A stretch of 64,000 nucleotides of DNA. Origin: Streptomyces sp. B1I3. GTDB taxonomy: Bacteria > Actinomycetota > Actinomycetes > Streptomycetales > Streptomycetaceae. The notes beneath the pieces were generated by a model. The model was not told the DNA's origin. It did no database searches and saw only the letters and a list, made by a program, of their open reading frames with translations. The translations under genes and the position numbers were made by a program. The stretch spans positions 2,356,001 through 2,420,000 of the forward strand of contig NZ_JAUSYD010000001.1 of NCBI RefSeq assembly GCF_030816615.1, given 5' to 3'. Positions 59,188 to 64,000 of this stretch are shown here, one piece after another (within the stretch, counting starts at the first letter, position 1; every line of letters starts with the position of its first letter).

Positions 59188-60276
59188 TCAGCCGGATCCG
59201 ACGAACAGGACCAGCAGCAGCCAGACGACCGGCGCGGTCGGCAGCAGAGAGTCGAGGCGGTCCATGATGCCGCCGTGACCGGGCAGCAGCGTTCCCATGT
59301 CCTTGATGCCGAGATCCCGCTTGATCATGGACTCGCCCAGGTCGCCGAGGGTGGCGCTGGCGGCGACGGCGAGGCCCAGCAGCAGCCCCTGCCACCAGCG
59401 GCCGTCGTCGATGAGGAACTGCATGCACAGCGCGCCGGCGACCATGGCGAAGGTGACGGCCCCGAGCAGACCCTCACGGGTCTTCCCCGGGCTGATGCGC
59501 GGGGCGAGCTTGTGCGTGCCGAAGCGCCAGCCGACCGCGTACGCGCCCGTGTCGCTGACCACGGTGAGCAGCAGGAAGGTCAGCACCCGCCACGAACCGT
59601 CGTCGGCGGTGAGCATCATGGCGACGAACGTGGCCAGGAACGGCACGTAGAACACGGCGAAGACACCGGCCGTGACGTCTTTGAGATAACCCTCGGGCGG
59701 CTCCGTCATCCGCCAGACGAGCACCGCGAGCGCCGTGAGCGCCATGGCGACCCAGGCGCCCTCCGCTTCCCGCACGTAGCCGGCGACCACCATGGCGGCA
59801 CCGCCGACGGCGAGCGGCACGAGGGGTGCGTTGATCCCCTTGCGCTCCTTGAGACGGGAGGTGAGTTCCCACAGACCGACCACCACCGCCAGCACGACCA
59901 CGCCGACGAACACGGCCTTCACGATGAACAACGAGCCGGCGACGACCGCGCCGAGTCCCACGCCGACCCCTATGGCGGCCCGCAGATCACGCCCCGCACG
60001 CTTCTTGGGCGGCGGGGGCGGCTGCGAGGGGCTGGACATGGGCACCTGCGGCTTCTCGTCACGGAACAGGGGGCCGCTGACGCGCGCGGCGTCCCTGCTC
60101 CGGTCATCGCGGTCGTCAGCGTCTCTACCTGCGTCGGGAACGTCCGGCACGATGGGCATGGGCCGAGTCTGCTGGGCGCCGTGCACATCGTAGGCAGGAC
60201 CCGCCGGGGCGGCCCCCATCTCGGGCGCGCCCCAGGAGCCGGCTCCCTGCGGGGCGCCCCAGGAAGAGTCGTTCAT
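59188..60276 (-). CDS. cdsA: Phosphatidate cytidylyltransferase
   Basis: The 362-residue integral membrane enzyme makes CDP-diacylglycerol from phosphatidate and CTP. About 100 residues of disordered Pro/Asp-rich N-terminus precede some eight transmembrane segments. The C-terminal CdsA signature is visible as LGDLGESMIKRDLGIKDMGTLL, then PGHGGIMDRLDSL (about 305-340). The start overlaps the frr stop by one base. It is the last gene of the rpsB-tsf-pyrH-frr-cdsA series. Confidence 0.94.
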   Translation of the reverse strand: MNDSSWGAPQGAGSWGAPEMGAAPAGPAYDVHGAQQTRPMPIVPDVPDAGRDADDRDDRSRDAARVSGPLFRDEKPQVPMSSPSQPPPPPKKRAGRDLRAAIGVGVGLGAVVAGSLFIVKAVFVGVVVLAVVVGLWELTSRLKERKGINAPLVPLAVGGAAMVVAGYVREAEGAWVAMALTALAVLVWRMTEPPEGYLKDVTAGVFAVFYVPFLATFVAMMLTADDGSWRVLTFLLLTVVSDTGAYAVGWRFGTHKLAPRISPGKTREGLLGAVTFAMVAGALCMQFLIDDGRWWQGLLLGLAVAASATLGDLGESMIKRDLGIKDMGTLLPGHGGIMDRLDSLLPTAPVVWLLLVLFVGSG

Positions 60277-60833
60277 CAGACTTCGAGCAGCTCGGCTTCC
60301 TTGTGCTTGAGCAGCTCGTCCACCTGCGCGACGTACTTCGCGGTGGTGTCGTCGAGCTCCTTCTCCGCGCGGCGGACCTCGTCCTCGCCGGACTCCTTGT
60401 CCTTGACGAGCTTGTCGAGCGTCTCCTTGGCCTTGCGGCGGATGGAGCGGATCGAGATCTTGGAGTCCTCGGCCTTGGTCTTGGCGACCTTGATGTACTC
60501 CTTGCGGCGGTCCTGCGTGAGCTCGGGGAACGTCACGCGGATGATGTTGCCGTCGTTGCTCGGGTTGACACCCAGGTCGGAGTCACGGATCGCCTGCTCG
60601 ATGTTGCGCAGTGCGGTCTTGTCGAACGGGGTCACCACGGCCATCCGCGGCTCGGGGACCGAGAACGAGGCGAGCTGGTTGATCGGGGTCAGCGCGCCGT
60701 AGTAGTCGGCGACGATCTTGTTGAACATCGCCGGGTGCGCACGGCCGGTACGGATCGCGGCAAAGTCCTCTTTGGCGACGACGACGGCCTTCTCCATCTT
60801 CTCCTCGGCCTCGAGGAGGATTTCTTCGATCAC
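60276..60833 (-). CDS. frr: Ribosome recycling factor
   Basis: The 185-residue protein starts at the second of two adjacent GTG codons ([17 protein letters not shown]), giving the usual family length. The family pattern is [20 protein letters not shown] (about 21-40) and [21 protein letters not shown] (about 98-118), ending in a long helical hairpin. With EF-G it splits post-termination ribosomes. AGGAG is upstream. Confidence 0.96.
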   Translation of the reverse strand: MIEEILLEAEEKMEKAVVVAKEDFAAIRTGRAHPAMFNKIVADYYGALTPINQLASFSVPEPRMAVVTPFDKTALRNIEQAIRDSDLGVNPSNDGNIIRVTFPELTQDRRKEYIKVAKTKAEDSKISIRSIRRKAKETLDKLVKDKESGEDEVRRAEKELDDTTAKYVAQVDELLKHKEAELLEV

Positions 60834-60948
60834 CACGTGCTCCTGCGTGTCTTGGGTGGACCCGGCATCGTCGGGTCCTGCGGATCCTGCGTCGCGTCCT
60901 CACCTGCACGGTGTCCGACCGGCAGGCCGTTGTCCATCCTGTGGGCCG

Positions 60949-61725
60949 TCAGGCCCGGGTGCTCGCGTCGCTCACGAGCGTGCCGATCTTCTCACCCTTG
61001 ACCGCGCGCGCGATGTTGCCCTCCGCCGTCAGCTCGAAGACGAGGATCGGGAGCTGGTTGTCGCGGCAGAGGGTGATGGCCGTGGCGTCGGCGACCTTGA
61101 GATCGCGGGCGATCACCTCGCCGTACTCCAGGGCGTCGAACTTCACCGCCTCGGGGTTGGTGCGCGGGTCGGAGTCGTAGACCCCGTCCACCCCGTTCTT
61201 GCCCATCAGCAGCGCCTCGGCGTCGATCTCCAGGGCGCGCTGAGCAGCGGTCGTGTCGGTGGAGAAGTACGGCATCCCCATACCGGCGCCGAAGATCACG
61301 ACCCGGCCCTTCTCCAGGTGCCGTACGGCCCGGAGCGGAATGTACGGCTCCGCGACCTGGCCCATCGTGATGGCCGTCTGGACGCGGGAGTCGATGCCCT
61401 CCTTCTCCAGGAAGTCCTGGAGCGCCAGGCAGTTCATGACCGTGCCGAGCATGCCCATGTAGTCGGACCGTGCCCGGTCCATGCCGCGCTGCTGGAGCTC
61501 GGCGCCACGGAAGAAGTTGCCTCCACCGATGACGATGGCGATCTCCGCACCGTCGCGTACGACCGCGGCGATCTCGCGGGCGATGGCGTGCACGACGTCG
61601 GGGTCGACACCGAGACCCCCGCCTCCGGCGAACGCCTCGCCGGACAGCTTCAGCATGAAGCGTCCGGAAATCTTGCCGTCGTCGCGCTTGTGGTCACCCT
61701 GTGTGGCGTCCGCGCCCTTGTTCAT
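60949..61725 (-). CDS. pyrH: UMP kinase
   Basis: The 258-residue amino-acid kinase-fold enzyme phosphorylates [16 protein letters not shown] (about 23-35) is the phosphate-binding start, [14 protein letters not shown] (about 64-77) the glycine-rich loop, and the C-terminal [23 protein letters not shown] and [13 protein letters not shown] (about 182-194) the acceptor and nucleotide sites. It is typical bacterial PyrH. It starts at [10 protein letters not shown] with AGGAGA upstream and lies between tsf and frr. Confidence 0.96.
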   Translation of the reverse strand: MNKGADATQGDHKRDDGKISGRFMLKLSGEAFAGGGGLGVDPDVVHAIAREIAAVVRDGAEIAIVIGGGNFFRGAELQQRGMDRARSDYMGMLGTVMNCLALQDFLEKEGIDSRVQTAITMGQVAEPYIPLRAVRHLEKGRVVIFGAGMGMPYFSTDTTAAQRALEIDAEALLMGKNGVDGVYDSDPRTNPEAVKFDALEYGEVIARDLKVADATAITLCRDNQLPILVFELTAEGNIARAVKGEKIGTLVSDASTRA

Positions 61726-61753
61726 GGAGATTCTCCTCGTGCACATACGAAGA

Positions 61754-61797
61754 AGGCCATTGCCGGTGGGTCTGTTGTCCCTCAGCGGCAATGGCCT
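61754..61797 (-). terminator. Hairpin between tsf and pyrH
   Basis: A 12-bp perfect stem (61754-61765 with 61786-61797), 20-base loop. It may partially terminate rpsB-tsf transcripts before pyrH. Confidence 0.75.
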
Positions 61798-61884
61798 CCT
61801 CGTCAGATCTGCGGTCGTCCGGCATGGATGCGGCCGACGACTGCACCAGACCCTATCCGGGTCCACCGATGTTCGCGGACGGCC

Positions 61885-62721
61885 TCAGATGCCGACCTTG
61901 ATACGCGCGAAGCGCGTCAGGCTGACACCGGCCTCGTCCAGAACCTTCTGGACCGACTTCTTGTTGTCCTTGGCGAAGGCCTGCTCGAGGACGACGACGT
62001 CCTTGAAGAAACCGTTGACGCGACCCTCGACGATCTTCGGGAGCGCGGCCTCGGGCTTGCCCTCCTCGCGCGAGGTGGCCTCGGCGACACGACGCTCGTT
62101 CTCGACCGTCTCGGCCGGGACCTCGTCGCGGTTGAGGTACTTCGGGGCGAAGGCGGCGATGTGCTGCGCGACATCCTTGGCGACCTCGGCGTTCTCCTTG
62201 TCCAGCTGGACGAGGACGCCGACCTGCGGCGGGAGGTCGGGCATCGTGCGGTGCATGTACGCAGCCACGTAACCGCCGGTGAACTGCGAGAAGCGGTCCA
62301 GGACGATCTTCTCGCCGAGGTTGGCGTTGGCCTCGTCCACGTAGGCCTGGACGGTCTTGCCGGCCTCGATCTCGGACGCGAGGAGCGTCTCGATGTCGGC
62401 CGGGGAGGTGGCGGCGACGTGCGCGGCGAGCGTGTTGGCGACGGCCTGGAACTTCTCGCCCTTGGCGACGAAGTCCGTCTCGCACTTCAGCTCGAGCAGG
62501 ACGCCGGACGTCTTGTCCTCGGAGATGAGGGAGACGACGGCACCGTTCTCGGCGGAACGGCCTTCGCGCTTGGCGACGCCCTTCTGGCCCTTGATACGGA
62601 GCGCCTCGACGGCACCGTCGACGTTGCCGTCGGCCTCGTCGAGCGCCTTCTTGCAGTCCATCATGCCGGCGCCGGTGAGCTCGCGGAGCTTCTTGACGTC
62701 AGCGGCGGTGTAGTTCGCCAT
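61885..62721 (-). CDS. tsf: Elongation factor Ts
   Basis: The 278-residue protein begins with the EF-Tu-binding N-terminal domain ([27 protein letters not shown], about 6-32), which includes the conserved [24 protein letters not shown] (about 80-91) and the C-terminal [14 protein letters not shown] end are normal. It recycles EF-Tu-GDP. It starts 102 bases after the rpsB stop and has a strong ribosome binding site. Confidence 0.97.
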   Translation of the reverse strand: MANYTAADVKKLRELTGAGMMDCKKALDEADGNVDGAVEALRIKGQKGVAKREGRSAENGAVVSLISEDKTSGVLLELKCETDFVAKGEKFQAVANTLAAHVAATSPADIETLLASEIEAGKTVQAYVDEANANLGEKIVLDRFSQFTGGYVAAYMHRTMPDLPPQVGVLVQLDKENAEVAKDVAQHIAAFAPKYLNRDEVPAETVENERRVAEATSREEGKPEAALPKIVEGRVNGFFKDVVVLEQAFAKDNKKSVQKVLDEAGVSLTRFARIKVGI

Positions 62722-62762
62722 GAGTCTGTGTTCTCTCTCGAAGTCTGAAAGATCTACGGGTG

Positions 62763-62801
62763 GACGGCGGGGGCGGTGCCTGTGCACCGGCCCCCGCCGT
62801 C
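62763..62801 (-). terminator. Hairpin between rpsB and tsf
   Basis: A 12-bp stem, GACGGCGGGGGC (62763-62774) with its complement at 62790-62801. Probably an attenuator within the rpsB-tsf operon. Confidence 0.7.
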
Positions 62802-62823
62802 ATTCAGCCGTGACTGACGGGTG

Positions 62824-63777
62824 TCAGGCCTGCTCGGCGTCCGCGGCCGGAGCCTCGGCAGCGGGAGCCTCGGCGGCAGGGGCCTCGGCAGCGGGGGCCT
62901 CGGCCTCGTCCTGCTCGGCGGCGATGGCGGCCGGCTGGGCGTCGGCTTCGGCGTCCTTCTCGGTCTCGACGGAGGACTGGACCTCCGCGTCGTCCTTCTT
63001 CTCGCCCTCGAGCAGGTCGCGCTCCCACTCGGCGAGGGGCTCGCCGGCGGCCTTCTCGCCCGGCTTCGAGTCACCGGTGGCGGCACCGGAGCGGGCGATG
63101 AGGCCCTCGGCGACGGCGTCGGCGATCACGCGGGTGAGCAGGGTGACGGAGCGGATCGCGTCGTCGTTGCCCGGAATCTTGTAGTCGACCTCGTCGGGGT
63201 CGCAGTTGGTGTCGAGGATCGCGACGACCGGGATGTGGAGCTTGCGCGCCTCACCGACGGCGATGTGCTCCTTCTTGGTGTCGACGATCCAGACGGCGCT
63301 GGGCACCTTCTGCATCTCGCGGATACCACCGAGGGTCTTCTCCAGCTTGGCCTTCTCGCGGGAGAGGACCAGGAGCTCCTTCTTGGTGAGGCCGGAGGCG
63401 GCCACGTCCTCGAAGTCGATGAGCTCGAGCTCCTTCAGACGCTGAAGGCGCTTGTAGACGGTGGAGAAGTTGGTGAGCATGCCACCGAGCCAACGCTGGT
63501 TGACGTACGGCATGCCGACCCGCGTCGCCTGCTCGGCGATGGCCTCCTGGGCCTGCTTCTTCGTACCCACGAACATGATGGAGCCGCCGTGGGCGACGGT
63601 CTCCTTGACGAACTCGTAGGCGCGGTCGATGTACGACAGCGACTGGAGCAGGTCGATGATGTAGATGCCGTTGCGCTCGGTGAAGATGAAGCGCTTCATC
63701 TTCGGGTTCCAGCGACGGGTCTGGTGACCGAAGTGGACGCCGCTTTCCAGCAGCTCCCGCATCGTGACGACGGCCAT
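62824..63777 (-). CDS. rpsB: 30S ribosomal protein S2
   Basis: The 317-residue protein has the S2 core (residues 1-230): [23 protein letters not shown] (about 6-28), [13 protein letters not shown] (about 68-80) and [30 protein letters not shown] (about 165-194). The remaining 85 residues are an acidic tail ending in repeats of EAPAA. Such tails are common in Streptomyces S2. The ATG with AAGGAGT upstream is clear. Confidence 0.97.
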   Translation of the reverse strand: MAVVTMRELLESGVHFGHQTRRWNPKMKRFIFTERNGIYIIDLLQSLSYIDRAYEFVKETVAHGGSIMFVGTKKQAQEAIAEQATRVGMPYVNQRWLGGMLTNFSTVYKRLQRLKELELIDFEDVAASGLTKKELLVLSREKAKLEKTLGGIREMQKVPSAVWIVDTKKEHIAVGEARKLHIPVVAILDTNCDPDEVDYKIPGNDDAIRSVTLLTRVIADAVAEGLIARSGAATGDSKPGEKAAGEPLAEWERDLLEGEKKDDAEVQSSVETEKDAEADAQPAAIAAEQDEAEAPAAEAPAAEAPAAEAPAADAEQA

Positions 63778-64000
63778 GGCCGTACTCCTTGAGGTACTCG
63801 GTTTCGCGACCGCAGGATTGCTGTCGCGCCTGACGCCCCGACGCGCCGTGCCACGAGGGACCGAGGAGCGCGGCCACCGTCCGCTGAGAGGGAGGTGGCG
63901 GGGCGTGCGAAGTCGACCCGGTGACCCGGATCGCCAGAAGAAGTGTACGGGACCCGCCGGGTGCCGGGTGACGGCGATGTCCACAAGCGGTCGGTTGTCC
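63778..64000 (-). promoter_or_regulatory. rpsB leader region
   Basis: About 220 bases upstream of rpsB with no gene reading out of it. It probably holds the promoter and a leader that may allow S2 autoregulation; no specific structure is proven here. Confidence 0.45.

Noticed and set aside
1..64000. tRNA genes, including one as integration target
   Set aside because: No cloverleaf with a conserved TTCRANY arm was recognised at either att site or elsewhere; the element uses the chitinase gene. A dedicated tRNA scan was not possible.

Overview
The window is a high-GC actinobacterial chromosome segment, almost certainly from a Streptomyces. The evidence is strong third-position G/C bias, frequent GTG starts, AGGAGG-type ribosome binding sites, GC-rich hairpin terminators, and a gene order that I recall as matching the S. 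coelicolor region running from rpsB/tsf to proS. No database search was run; family calls come from motifs and recall.

Layout. 1-4.5 kb: the tail of a ferritin-like (DUF4439) gene, an aminoglycoside-kinase homologue that lacks its catalytic residues, proS and two GNAT acetyltransferases. 4.6-8.6 kb: dxr, rseP and ispG, two MEP isoprenoid genes around a site-2-type membrane protease. 8.7-13.2 kb: a lincosamide-type nucleotidyltransferase, a small membrane protein, an EPSP-synthase paralogue and a long acyl-CoA dehydrogenase. 13.4-21.7 kb: a GABA region with an aldehyde dehydrogenase, a PucR regulator, a conjugation-like ATPase, gabT and a PAP2 phosphatase. 33.2-41.0 kb: a polyamine region with potABCD, a PuuB-like flavin oxidase and an aldehyde dehydrogenase. 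41.2-49.7 kb: a NADAR protein, a DUF4190 protein, a COG1816 deaminase, a glycerophosphodiesterase, a methyltransferase, then a second aldehyde dehydrogenase, an Lrp regulator and a class III aminotransferase. 49.9-53.4 kb: an unusual ABC exporter pair, a LOG-like protein and a SRPBCC protein. 53.5-57.5 kb: a thiamine-type ABC transporter behind a TPP riboswitch. 57.6-64.0 kb: rlmN, cdsA, frr, pyrH, tsf and rpsB.

The most interesting part is a 9,642-bp, visibly more A/T-rich integrated element at about 22,277-31,926. It splits a secreted GH18 chitinase gene. The two ends share the 8-bp core ACGGGGGT, and joining the flanks at the core restores an uninterrupted 611-codon chitinase frame. The element encodes a serine integrase and the proteins of a phage portal vertex and packaging motor (head-tail connector, portal, MuF-like protein, HNH nuclease, TerS, TerL). 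It encodes no recognisable major capsid, tail, lysis or replication protein. A compact GntR regulator, a 15-codon reading frame and two small genes fill its right end. Four related 22-bp palindromes and a strong leader terminator suggest its own regulatory circuit. It may be a decayed prophage, or a satellite that supplies its own portal and terminase to a helper capsid.

The polyamine and GABA genes probably work together: uptake by PotABCD, oxidation or transamination of the amines, aldehyde oxidation to GABA, then GabT and a semialdehyde dehydrogenase towards succinate. PucR and Lrp regulators sit among them. The chitinase and its inserted element lie between the two halves of this catabolic region.
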